A DNA stretch of 64,000 bases. It comes from Salipaludibacillus sp. LMS25. GTDB taxonomy: Bacteria > Bacillota > Bacilli > Bacillales > Salisediminibacteriaceae. Where the stretch lies: assembly GCF_024362805.1 (NCBI RefSeq), contig NZ_CP093299.1, forward strand, positions 3,132,001-3,196,000, written 5' to 3'. Below the pieces are notes generated by a model. That model ran no database searches. It was not told where the DNA came from and worked only from the letters and a program-made list of their open reading frames with translations. Shown in pieces: positions 56,498 to 64,000 of this stretch. The position numbers were made by a program, and so were the translations under genes. Position 1 is the first letter of the stretch, and each line of letters begins with the position of its first letter.

Positions 56498-57883
56498 ATG
56501 ACCCTCATGAATGACAGACGACTTATTATTGCAGGCGCCTCTAGTGGCGTTGGGAAAACAACGGTGACAATTGGAGTTATGGCCGCGTTAAAAGCTAAAG
56601 GGTTTAACGTTCAAGGTTTTAAATGTGGGCCAGATTATATAGATCCAGCTTATCATACAGCGGTAACCGGGAGAACGTCTCGTAACCTTGATAGTTGGAT
56701 GCTCGATGAATCTATGCTCAATCACGTCTTGCATTCAGGGGCCGATGGTGCAGATATTTCTCTCATTGAAGGAGTGATGGGTCTTTATGACGGCAAAGAT
56801 CCCCTATCAGATAAAGGGAGTACTGCTCATATAAGTCTTATGACACGAGCACCTGTTATATTAGTGGTCGATTGCTCAGCGTTAGCAAGAAGTGCTGCTG
56901 CTATCGTCAAAGGTTTCCAGAATTTTAATCGATCGGTTAACCTCGTTGGGGTTATTGCTAATTGTGTTGGCAGTCAAGGACACTTCGATCTTGTTAAGAA
57001 AGCTGTTGAGCAGATGTGTGAGATCCCTGTGATCGGTTATTTGCCACAGGAGAAAACGCTCAATCTGCCTGAGCGGCACCTTGGACTACTTCCTGCGTTA
57101 GAAAGAGGCCGATTAGACGAGTTTATAGCTGAATTAGCTCAGGTCACAAGTGAAACAGTGGATTTAACTCAGCTTTATGACCTTGCCAAAGCCCCCCCTT
57201 TATTAGAAACAGCGGTCTACTCCTCGTTACAGAGGTCACCTGTTCCTAAAGTGAAATTGGCGGTAGCTAAAGATAAAGCTTTTAACTTTTATTATATTGA
57301 AAACTTTGAGCTGTTAGAAAGGGCGGGAGCGGAGCTTGTTTTCTTTTCTCCTTTAGCAGGTGAGGCTTTGCCAACTGATGTAGATGGCCTTTATCTTGGC
57401 GGCGGCTTTCCCGAAGAATTTGCGGCGGAGTTGGCGGCATTAACCGATGTGAAACGATCAATTAACGAAGCGATAGAGAGTGGGATGCCGACACTTGCAG
57501 AGTGCGGCGGTTTTATGTATTTATGTGAAGCCCTTGAGACGACAGACGGACAGCACCATCTCATGGTGGGTATTATTAAAGGGAAAGTGACCATGTCACA
57601 CACGCTTCAAGCGATCGGCTATCGGCAAGTGACAGCACTGACAGGGAACTTTTTACTAGCTAAAGGTGAGACATTGAGAGGGCATGAATTTCATTATTCC
57701 TCTTTTAAAAGCGAGAGAGAACAGTCACCTGCTTTTTCAGTTGAAAGCTCCTATGGTGGTGCTGATGAAGGCATTATGAAGAAAAATCTTATCGCTGGAT
57801 ATACGCATTTCCATTTTGGATCATGTCCTAAAGCAGCCGAACATTTTGTGACACAATGCGAGGAGTGGAGGGCGCATGACTAA
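56498..57883 (+). CDS. cbiA: Cobyrinate a,c-diamide synthase (CbiA/CobB)
   Basis: 461 residues; ATG 56507 is an alternative start at a better distance from AAAGGTGG. Amidates carboxylates a and c of cobyrinate using glutamine and ATP. The N-terminal ATPase has GASSGVGKTTVTIG (~12-25) and the C-terminal class I glutaminase has the nucleophile in LAECGGFMYL (~330), with a His in FHYSSF. Overlaps cobQ by 8 bases, so the two are coupled. Confidence 0.95.
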   Translation: MTLMNDRRLIIAGASSGVGKTTVTIGVMAALKAKGFNVQGFKCGPDYIDPAYHTAVTGRTSRNLDSWMLDESMLNHVLHSGADGADISLIEGVMGLYDGKDPLSDKGSTAHISLMTRAPVILVVDCSALARSAAAIVKGFQNFNRSVNLVGVIANCVGSQGHFDLVKKAVEQMCEIPVIGYLPQEKTLNLPERHLGLLPALERGRLDEFIAELAQVTSETVDLTQLYDLAKAPPLLETAVYSSLQRSPVPKVKLAVAKDKAFNFYYIENFELLERAGAELVFFSPLAGEALPTDVDGLYLGGGFPEEFAAELAALTDVKRSINEAIESGMPTLAECGGFMYLCEALETTDGQHHLMVGIIKGKVTMSHTLQAIGYRQVTALTGNFLLAKGETLRGHEFHYSSFKSEREQSPAFSVESSYGGADEGIMKKNLIAGYTHFHFGSCPKAAEHFVTQCEEWRAHD

Positions 57884-59393
57884 CTGCTTACCAATCATGG
57901 TGCAAGGGACACATTCTGATGCAGGAAAAAGTTTATTAGTGACAGCTTTATGCCGTATTTTTGCTAATAAAGGGTTGCAGACCGCGCCTTTTAAATCGCA
58001 AAATATGGCGTTAAATTCTTACATAACGATGGACGGTAAAGAAATTGGCAGGGCCCAAGGTGTGCAGGCGGAGGCGGCTCGAATCCAGGCTACAACGTAT
58101 ATGAACCCGATTTTAATAAAACCAGAAGGTGAGAATCGCTCACAAATTGTCGTTCACGGTAAGCCATTTCGGACGATGCAAGCCGGAGAGTATAGAGAAG
58201 CCTTTTATGAATACGGAAAGCAACTCATAAAAGAAAGCTTTTTTAAGCTGGCCACAGACTATGAACGGATTGTGATTGAAGGGGCAGGAAGTCCAGCAGA
58301 AATTAATTTAAATGAGCGAGAACTGGTTAATATGAGTGTAGCCGCTATGACGAAAGCCCCAGTTATTCTTGTAGGAGATATAGACAAAGGTGGTGTGTTT
58401 GCCAGTTTAGTAGGAACCCTGCAGTTATTAGCCCCTGAGGATAGACAACGGATTATCGGTGTGGTGATTAATAAATTTCGTGGTGACCTTGCACTCCTTC
58501 AGCCTGGGCTTCACTGGTTTGAAGATTATACGTCACTTCCTGTACTCGGTGTGATACCGTTTATTGATGATCTAACGATTGATGCAGAAGATTCACTTGT
58601 ATTAGCCAATTATGAGTCTGGACCTAACACAGCGAAAGCGTTAGATATTGCTGTTCTTCATTACCCACGGATCGCTAATTTCACTGATATTGATCCACTT
58701 GTTCTAGAACACGATTGCCACGTTCGTTTCGTCAAAAAGCGGGGTGAGCTAGGGACGCCAGATATGATTGTGTTACCAGGCAGCAAAAATACATTGGAAG
58801 ACCTTCACTATTTATGGGACAACGGATTAACCGAAGCGATTATTGAACTCGTGGAAAAAGCGGGGACACGAGTAGTTGGGATTTGCGGTGGCTACCAAAT
58901 GCTAGGCGCATCAGTCACTGACCCATCAGGTATCGAATCGATGTGCAGTCACATGAAAGGATTAAACCTCATTAAATATATGACCACAACGCTAACACCT
59001 CATAAGCGTACGGTGTTAGTGTCTGGACACGTTCAACTTAGTGGTCAAACTTTGCTGGTAGACGGTTATGAAATCCATATGGGACGAACTGAGAGGGATA
59101 GTAACGGTCATGGGAGCCATTTTATTCGATTATCCGATGGTGAGAAGGACGGTTTCATTAATGAGGATGAAGGCATCATTGGCACATATTTACACGGGAT
59201 TTTTGCAAATGACGAGTTTAGACATACCTTATTAAACAACTTATGTGAAAAGAAAGGGGTGCCTGTTGCACACGACCGATGCGCCTATCAATCTGTGAGA
59301 GAAAAGTCATTGAGCACATTAGCGGACGTGGTGGAAACCCACCTTAATATGGCGTTAATTGAACAGAAGATGGATGAGTTTTCAAAGGGATGA
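57876..59393 (+). CDS. cobQ: Cobyric acid synthase CobQ
   Basis: 505 residues. Performs the four further amidations (b, d, e, g) of adenosylcobyrinate a,c-diamide. GTHSDAGKSLLVTALCRIF is the ATP loop, FKSQNMALNSY and EGAGSPAEINL are CobQ signatures, and VVGICGGYQMLG holds the glutaminase Cys (~340). The C-terminus GTYLHGIF carries the catalytic His. GTGGAGG lies just before the ATG, inside the cbiA end. Confidence 0.96.
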   Translation: MTNCLPIMVQGTHSDAGKSLLVTALCRIFANKGLQTAPFKSQNMALNSYITMDGKEIGRAQGVQAEAARIQATTYMNPILIKPEGENRSQIVVHGKPFRTMQAGEYREAFYEYGKQLIKESFFKLATDYERIVIEGAGSPAEINLNERELVNMSVAAMTKAPVILVGDIDKGGVFASLVGTLQLLAPEDRQRIIGVVINKFRGDLALLQPGLHWFEDYTSLPVLGVIPFIDDLTIDAEDSLVLANYESGPNTAKALDIAVLHYPRIANFTDIDPLVLEHDCHVRFVKKRGELGTPDMIVLPGSKNTLEDLHYLWDNGLTEAIIELVEKAGTRVVGICGGYQMLGASVTDPSGIESMCSHMKGLNLIKYMTTTLTPHKRTVLVSGHVQLSGQTLLVDGYEIHMGRTERDSNGHGSHFIRLSDGEKDGFINEDEGIIGTYLHGIFANDEFRHTLLNNLCEKKGVPVAHDRCAYQSVREKSLSTLADVVETHLNMALIEQKMDEFSKG

Positions 59394-59489
59394 TAAATTT
59401 AAACTCTAAGTAACAGAAGGTTTTTAAATATTTAATTTCCAGTACAACTAACAAACCATTTTAAATTGGTCGCTTTTTAAAAAGGTTTG

Positions 59490-59757
59490 AAGTGAAAAAA
59501 GAGAACTCCTAGAGAATTAGCGAAATTTGAAGGTGTAATGATGCGAAAGGGTTTACCACAGATAACCGTCCGTAAAACTCCCGTTTCAAAATAGAGAGAA
59601 GAGCTAACGCTATTTAGGCGTGAGCTAACGGCCGCTAATGTCCTGATTGAAGAGGCGTTTTATCACCTCATTTAGCTGAAAACGAGCCCTCGGGGAAGAG
59701 CCTGAATTTGTCGTCTTTTTTTACACGGCTAGTGTGTATTATGGAATTGGTTCAACG
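59490..59757 (+). repeat. Long version of family B (5-prime extension, B7 core, 3-prime extension)
   Basis: Core B7 spans 59552-59663 (TTTACCACAG ... TTTAT; lacks the 3-prime hairpin). Upstream, AGTGAAAAAA ... CTAGAGA ... TGATGCGAAAGGG also precedes B3; downstream, TCATTTAGCTGAA ... TATGGAATTGGTTCA also follows B1. Together they suggest a ~265-bp parent repeat. It fills the gap between cobQ and cobT. Confidence 0.65.
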
Positions 59758-59791
59758 GGTAAAATAAATTATATAGGAGCAAGGTGATGAC

Positions 59792-60844
59792 ATGAAAGAG
59801 ACGATAAGTCGAATAACAGCAGTAGATAAAAAAGTCGGTAAGGAAGTCCAACACCATTTAGACAATTTAACGAAACCACTTGGAAGCTTAGGGAAGCTTG
59901 AACAACTAGCCGTTCAATTAGGTGAGATTACTGGGACGACGTTTCCCATTGTTTCACCGCCAGCATCACTCGTGTTTGCAGCAGATCACGGTATAGCAGC
60001 TGAAGGCGTTTCTGCTTATCCGTCAGAAGTAACAACTCAAATGGTCTATAACTTTCTTAACGGGGGAGCCGCCATTAATGTGTTAGCGAAAAAGAGCGGT
60101 GCTAGTTTTACACTTGTGGATATAGGTGTGAATGCTGATCTTAAAGGGACAGGCTTTATTAATCAAAAAATTCGCTACGGAACGGGCAATTTTTTGAAGG
60201 AAGAAGCGATGGCACGAGAGGAAGCAGAAGCTGCTATTCAAGTAGGGATTAACGTCGCTGAACAGGTGATTGAAAAAGGTGCCCGTTCCCTTATATTAGG
60301 AGAGATGGGGATCGGTAATACGACAGCAAGCAGTGCTCTATTAGCTTGCATGACGGATAAAGAAGTCAGTGAGATTGTGGGCAGAGGGACAGGGGTTAGT
60401 GATGACATATTGCGTCATAAAGAGGCAGTTATTAAACAAGCACTCATGTTGCATAAGCCTAATCGGCATGACGCCATTGATATTTTGGCGAAAGTAGGCG
60501 GATTAGAAATTGCTGGCATGGCTGGTGCGATGCTCGGAGGGGCTGCTCATCGTGTACCTGTTCTCGTAGACGGTTTTATTTCTACTGTCGCTGCAAATGT
60601 GGCCGTGATGCTCGCTCCAAACGTGAAGGATTACCTTATTTTTGGCCACTTATCACAGGAACAGGGCCATCGTGTAGCATTAGAGAGATTGGCAGGAATC
60701 CCATTACTAGATTTGAATTTGCGGCTCGGAGAAGGAACAGGTGCAGCACTTGCTTTTTCACTGGTAGAAGCGTCAGTCGCTATTTTAACTGAGATGGCAA
60801 GCTTTGCTGAAGCGAATGTGTCTAAAGAAAAAAAGGAAAGCTAA
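59792..60844 (+). CDS. cobT: Nicotinate-nucleotide:dimethylbenzimidazole phosphoribosyltransferase CobT
   Basis: 350 residues. Makes alpha-ribazole phosphate for the lower ligand of cobalamin. KPLGSLGKLEQLAVQL, VFAADHGIAAEGVSAYP, LGEMGIGNTTASSALL and the C-terminal LRLGEGTGAALAFSLVEAS with the catalytic Glu (~318) are all diagnostic. Separated from cobQ by a family B repeat region, and followed by the B12 riboswitch. Confidence 0.96.
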   Translation: MKETISRITAVDKKVGKEVQHHLDNLTKPLGSLGKLEQLAVQLGEITGTTFPIVSPPASLVFAADHGIAAEGVSAYPSEVTTQMVYNFLNGGAAINVLAKKSGASFTLVDIGVNADLKGTGFINQKIRYGTGNFLKEEAMAREEAEAAIQVGINVAEQVIEKGARSLILGEMGIGNTTASSALLACMTDKEVSEIVGRGTGVSDDILRHKEAVIKQALMLHKPNRHDAIDILAKVGGLEIAGMAGAMLGGAAHRVPVLVDGFISTVAANVAVMLAPNVKDYLIFGHLSQEQGHRVALERLAGIPLLDLNLRLGEGTGAALAFSLVEASVAILTEMASFAEANVSKEKKES

Positions 60845-60959
60845 ATTCAAATTTACAACGAGCACGAACTCATTTATACTGAGTTAGGTAAGGTATGCAG
60901 GTGTGAGGTTCTTATTTTCGTTACATCACTCAATGATTATATAAAATGAATGAAACAAT

Positions 60960-61150
60960 GGATAGGTCCTTATATTAGGATAATAGGGAAGCTGGTGTGA
61001 ATCCAGCGCGGTCCCGCCACTGTAAACAGAAAGGTAACCGCGTATTACCACTGTGTAGAAGACCTGCATGGGAAGGAGCGGTATACTGTCACTCTGTAAG
61101 TCAGGAGACCTGCCTACCCGTGTTAGTTAAGCACCTTCGAGGAAAAGGAT
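60960..61150 (+). ncRNA. Cobalamin (B12) riboswitch
   Basis: The conserved core GGGAAGCTGGTGTGAATCC is followed by GCGGTCCCGCCACTGTAA and, at 61099-61114, the B12 box AGTCAGGAGACCTGCC. It stands upstream of btuF-btuC-btuD, and a terminator follows at 61242. Bound adenosylcobalamin or a related corrinoid should promote termination and shut off uptake. The outer boundaries are approximate. Confidence 0.95.
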
Positions 61151-61241
61151 GTTTAGTGTCTGTAGCCTGTTCCCTGCTATGAACAGGTCCATGCATACTG
61201 GTCGAATTGGACAGGCATGCTTGATACGGCTTATTCATCTT

Positions 61242-61270
61242 ACGCTTGTCCTCTATGGGCAGCGTTTTTT
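61242..61270 (+). terminator. Riboswitch-controlled terminator
   Basis: Stem ACGCTTGTCC / GGGCAGCGT with a seven-T tail, ~90 bases after the cobalamin riboswitch core. Confidence 0.8.
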
Positions 61271-61383
61271 TCGTAGAAAAAAATCATCATTGACTGTTAA
61301 CATAGCCATCATAAATGTGAGTTATCACTTAAGATGTATTGAGGTTAAACCTTATACATCGTTGAATGGCAGACGTTAAGATA

Positions 61384-61450
61384 CCCACTGATTGAAGGGG
61401 CGTTTTATCACAGATAACCGTCCGCTGTCCTGATCAAAGGTTCGATTTAT
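61384..61450 (+). repeat. Family B remnants in tandem, B8
   Basis: A 3-prime end fragment (CCCACTGATTGAAGGGGCGTTTTAT, to 61408) abuts a 47-bp deleted copy. The latter reads TTTATCACAGATAACCGTCC-GCTGTCCTGATCAAAGGTTCGATTTAT (61404-61450), sharing the TTTAT. It lies between the riboswitch terminator and btuF. Confidence 0.75.
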
Positions 61451-61514
61451 GACAGTGGCGAGTGACTGCCTTAGTTTAATTAGGAGCGGGATAAAATAGA
61501 GGGGGATGAAATTG

Positions 61515-62504
61515 ATGAAACAGTTACTAAGTAAATGGAAACAAATGAGTACGGTCGCATTGTTAGCATTGGTGCTGACTGCTTGTGGTGCAGCGGAAGA
61601 AAATAATGGCAATACCGATAACGTTAATAACGATAATAATGCCAACGAAACAGTGGAAGGGGCCTTTCCTGTTACGGTGACTGATGGTGTGGGGCAAGAA
61701 GTGACGATTGATGAAACCCCAGAAACGATCGCGTCATTACTTCCGAGTAGCACGGAAATTGTGTTTGAACTGGGTGCTGGTGACCGCATGATCGGGGTAT
61801 CAGAATATTGTAATTTCCCAGAAGAAACAGCTGATATTCAAGTCATTGGTGCGCAGGATATGGATGCAGAATTGATTCTCTCATTGAGTCCTGATTTGTT
61901 GTTAGTGCAAGAGTATCATTATCAAAATCACGAGGACGTGTTAAATGAATATGAAGAAGCAGGCATTGATGTCCTCGTTATGGGTAGTGCTGAATCTTTT
62001 GAAGAAACATATGACACCATTCGTATGATCGGTGAAGCGACAGGTACGAGTGATGAAGCGGGTCAGATTGTCACGAGTATGGAAGAACGATTAGAAGAGA
62101 TCCGTGAGCAGGCAGAAACGATTCCAGAAGAAGACCGGCAAACGGTATGGGTAGAGGTTGGCCCATCACCTGATATTTTTACAACTGGACAAGACACGTT
62201 CATGCACGAAATGCTTGAAGCAATTAATGCCACAAACGCTGCTGAAGAAGAGTCCGGTTGGGTTCAATTCACTGAAGAAGAGATTGTCACACTAGAGCCG
62301 GACGTGGTTATTACGACGTATGGCTATTATATCGACAGCCCTGAAGCTGACGTGTTAGCTCGTGACGGTTGGTCAGAAGTGCCAGCGATTCAGAACGAAA
62401 GAGTGTACGATGTGGATAATGACACAGTTACCCGTCCTGGTCCTCGTCTAATCGAAGGAGTGGAAACTCTTGCAAAACTCGTTTATCCGGATGTTTTTGA
62501 ATAA
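61515..62504 (+). CDS. btuF: Cobalamin ABC transporter substrate-binding lipoprotein BtuF
   Basis: 329 residues from ATG 61515 (nine bases after GAGGGGG); ATG 61506 is too close to that site. A lipobox ALVLTAC (Cys 24) anchors it outside the membrane, then an Asn/Glu-rich linker leads to the binding domain: VTVTDGVGQEVTIDETPETIASLLPSSTEIVFELGAGDRMIGVSEYC, typical of the BtuF/FhuD type (PF01497). The riboswitch upstream supports cobalamin or a related corrinoid as ligand. Confidence 0.92.
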   Translation: MKQLLSKWKQMSTVALLALVLTACGAAEENNGNTDNVNNDNNANETVEGAFPVTVTDGVGQEVTIDETPETIASLLPSSTEIVFELGAGDRMIGVSEYCNFPEETADIQVIGAQDMDAELILSLSPDLLLVQEYHYQNHEDVLNEYEEAGIDVLVMGSAESFEETYDTIRMIGEATGTSDEAGQIVTSMEERLEEIREQAETIPEEDRQTVWVEVGPSPDIFTTGQDTFMHEMLEAINATNAAEEESGWVQFTEEEIVTLEPDVVITTYGYYIDSPEADVLARDGWSEVPAIQNERVYDVDNDTVTRPGPRLIEGVETLAKLVYPDVFE

Positions 62505-63540
62505 TCGTGTTGCGTGGATATATTTACTGGCAGGAGGATTTGTACTCGGTACAATCCTCCTTGCTCTCTTTTGGAGCAGTGTCACCGTACCTATTCCTCA
62601 TATTATTCATATTATTATTGAACACACGACAGGCCATGTTTGGCTGGCAGATGTACCTGCAAATGAAGGCCCCATCATTTGGAATATTCGTTTGCCGAGA
62701 GTCATTTTAGCGTTTTGTGTAGGGGCGTCACTGGCTTTAGCTGGTGCGGCCTTCCAAGGATTGTTGCGAAATCCATTAGCAGATCCTTATACGATCGGTG
62801 TCTCATCAGGTGCAGCCTTAGGAGCAGTTATCGTTATTTTCTTTCAACTGTCTATTCCTCTACTTGGTAGTTTCACCCAACCTATCATCGCGATTATTTT
62901 TGGTTTTTTAACATTAATGCTCGTTTTCGGTCTTGTGAAAATGACAAGCAGAAGCATGGCCATCGAGACGATTATTTTAGCAGGTATTATTATAAGTTCT
63001 TTTATGGGGGCTATCGTGTCATTAATTATTGCACTCGGTGATCAAAATGAAATGACTCAAATAATTTACTGGCTGTACGGTAGTGTCAGTTTACGGGGCT
63101 GGAGCCACGTCCAGCTTATTTTGCCGTTTATGATCGTTGGTTCATTAATTTTACTGTATCATTATCGTGAGCTGAATGCCCTTGCCCTTGGTGAAGAAGC
63201 GGCAGAACATATCGGCGTCGATGTGAGGAGAGGGAAGATTTTTCTCTTAATCGGAGCATCGTTGCTGACAGGATCAGCTGTGGCTGTCTCAGGGACGATT
63301 GGATTTGTAGGGCTCGTCATCCCCCACTTAGTTAGGCTTGTGACAGGACCAAATCATCGTCATGTGCTGCCTCTTTCGTTACTGGTAGGAGGAGGCTTTC
63401 TTATTTTAACGGATCTCGTGTCTCGCACGATCATTGCGCCAAAGGAAATGCCAATTGGGGTCATAACAGCGTTGGTCGGGGCACCAGTGTTTTCGCTGCT
63501 ACTCATAAGAAATCGTTTAGGAAGGAGGAAAACGGCATGA
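62491..63540 (+). CDS. btuC: Cobalamin ABC transporter permease BtuC
   Basis: 349 residues from ATG 62491, overlapping the btuF end by 14 bases. About ten membrane helices. RLPRVILAFCVGASLALAGAAFQGLLRNPLADPYTIGVSSGAALGA is the FecCD family signature, and GFVGLVIPHLVRLVTGPNHRHVLPLSLLVGG the cytoplasmic loop that contacts the ATPase. Works with BtuF and BtuD. Confidence 0.95.
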   Translation: MFLNNRVAWIYLLAGGFVLGTILLALFWSSVTVPIPHIIHIIIEHTTGHVWLADVPANEGPIIWNIRLPRVILAFCVGASLALAGAAFQGLLRNPLADPYTIGVSSGAALGAVIVIFFQLSIPLLGSFTQPIIAIIFGFLTLMLVFGLVKMTSRSMAIETIILAGIIISSFMGAIVSLIIALGDQNEMTQIIYWLYGSVSLRGWSHVQLILPFMIVGSLILLYHYRELNALALGEEAAEHIGVDVRRGKIFLLIGASLLTGSAVAVSGTIGFVGLVIPHLVRLVTGPNHRHVLPLSLLVGGGFLILTDLVSRTIIAPKEMPIGVITALVGAPVFSLLLIRNRLGRRKTA

Positions 63541-64000
63541 TAGAGCTGAGAAATGTATTAGGCGGATATGGTGACAGCAATGTTATTAAAGATGTCAGCT
63601 TAACGATTGATAAAGGCGAATTTTTTACCCTCCTGGGGCCAAATGGCAGTGGGAAAACGACGTTGTTTAAACTAGTCACTGGTACACTTCCTACTAAACA
63701 AGGCGCCATTCGTCTGAATGGCCAGCCATTGACCTCTTTGTCTAAGCTTGAAAAAGCTCGTCACGTGGCGGTTTTAACACAAGAAGCTCATATTTCATTT
63801 GACTTTACTGTCGAGGAAATTGTCAGTCTTGGCCGTTATGCGTTCCAGCAAGGATTGTTTAAAAACTTATCTAAGAAAGATCAGGCCGTGATTGATGACG
63901 TCATGAGGCTCACTGATGTCGAGCGTTATCGCCATAAACAATTTAGAATGCTTAGCGGCGGTGAGAAGCAGCGGGTTTTACTAGCGAAAGCGTTAGCGCA
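63537..64000 (+). CDS. btuD: Cobalamin ABC transporter ATPase BtuD (3-prime truncated by window edge)
   Basis: ATG 63537 overlaps the btuC stop (ATGA), with GAAGGAGG nine bases upstream. The first 154 codons are present: Walker A GPNGSGKTT (~40), the Q-loop in VLTQEAHI, and the ABC signature LSGGEKQRV (~142-150). Walker B lies beyond the edge. FecE/FhuC-type ATPase that powers corrinoid uptake. Confidence 0.95.
   Translation, partial: MIELRNVLGGYGDSNVIKDVSLTIDKGEFFTLLGPNGSGKTTLFKLVTGTLPTKQGAIRLNGQPLTSLSKLEKARHVAVLTQEAHISFDFTVEEIVSLGRYAFQQGLFKNLSKKDQAVIDDVMRLTDVERYRHKQFRMLSGGEKQRVLLAKALA

Noticed and set aside
60997..61182. 61-codon open frame
   Set aside because: It lies inside the cobalamin riboswitch, so the sequence is explained by the RNA.

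Overview
The window looks like chromosome of an endospore-forming, low-GC Bacillaceae (Firmicutes). The signs are a germinant-receptor operon, Bacillus-type genes (yjfB, bglC, a CYP152-type P450, YqcI/YcgG), strong AGGAGG ribosome-binding sites and GTG/TTG starts. Two very acidic surface-anchored paralogues hint at a halophilic or alkaliphilic lifestyle, which is an inference. Gene content does not look like the Bacillus cereus group.

Layout: 1-364 is the tail of a gene entering from the left. 866-3784 (minus) holds two acidic membrane-anchored paralogues. 4497-8698 (minus) is a large DUF2339 membrane-protein gene split by a 1.65-kb IS. 8973-14027 carries a YqcI/YcgG protein, a fatty-acid peroxygenase P450, an RNase H-like protein, an esterase and a small heat-shock protein. 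14285-14800 is a DUF4064-like gene broken by a short mobile repeat. 15029-17276 is a preQ1 riboswitch followed by queC-queD-queE. 17516-21004 holds a ROK fructokinase and a GGDEF-EAL protein. 22075-23496 is a phospho-beta-glucosidase. 24151-29071 is a TetR regulator divergent from an MMPL exporter and its YhgE-like partner. 29190-29925 is an IS200-type element. 30366-35931 is a cellobiose-type PTS operon with a phospho-beta-glucosidase and a CelR/LicR-type activator. 36350-37755 is a graveyard of decayed genes and short repeats. 38245-42346 is a spore-germination receptor locus with gerB convergent to gerA-gerC. 42991-47139 has a LacI regulator, a ROK kinase and bglC. 47210-53597 contains small genes, an AspT/YidE-type transporter, a Ca/Na antiporter and an SDR oxidoreductase. 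53943-55610 (minus) is a GH13 alpha-glucosidase. 55894-64000 is a cobalamin cluster (cobO, cbiA, cobQ, cobT, a B12 riboswitch, btuF, btuC, btuD running off the edge).

The most distinctive content is in the intergenic DNA. At least eleven copies or part-copies of a ~158-bp element (family A) and about nine of a second (family B) are scattered through the window. Both begin and end with TTTAT, share a 3-prime hairpin module, and appear to fold the same way with different stem sequences. One family A copy interrupts the DUF4064-like gene so that removing exactly 153 bp restores the frame. Size, TTTAT ends and gene interruption match the published description of the bcr1 repeat, reported as specific to the B. 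cereus group. A third palindromic family (C) is also present. Copies repeatedly sit between riboswitch and gene, between operator and gene, or between stop codon and terminator.

The metabolic theme is uptake and hydrolysis of beta-glucosides (three GH1 enzymes, a PTS, ROK kinases, cre sites), alongside queuosine-precursor synthesis and B12 salvage or late-stage synthesis. No rRNA, tRNA or CRISPR array was recognised.
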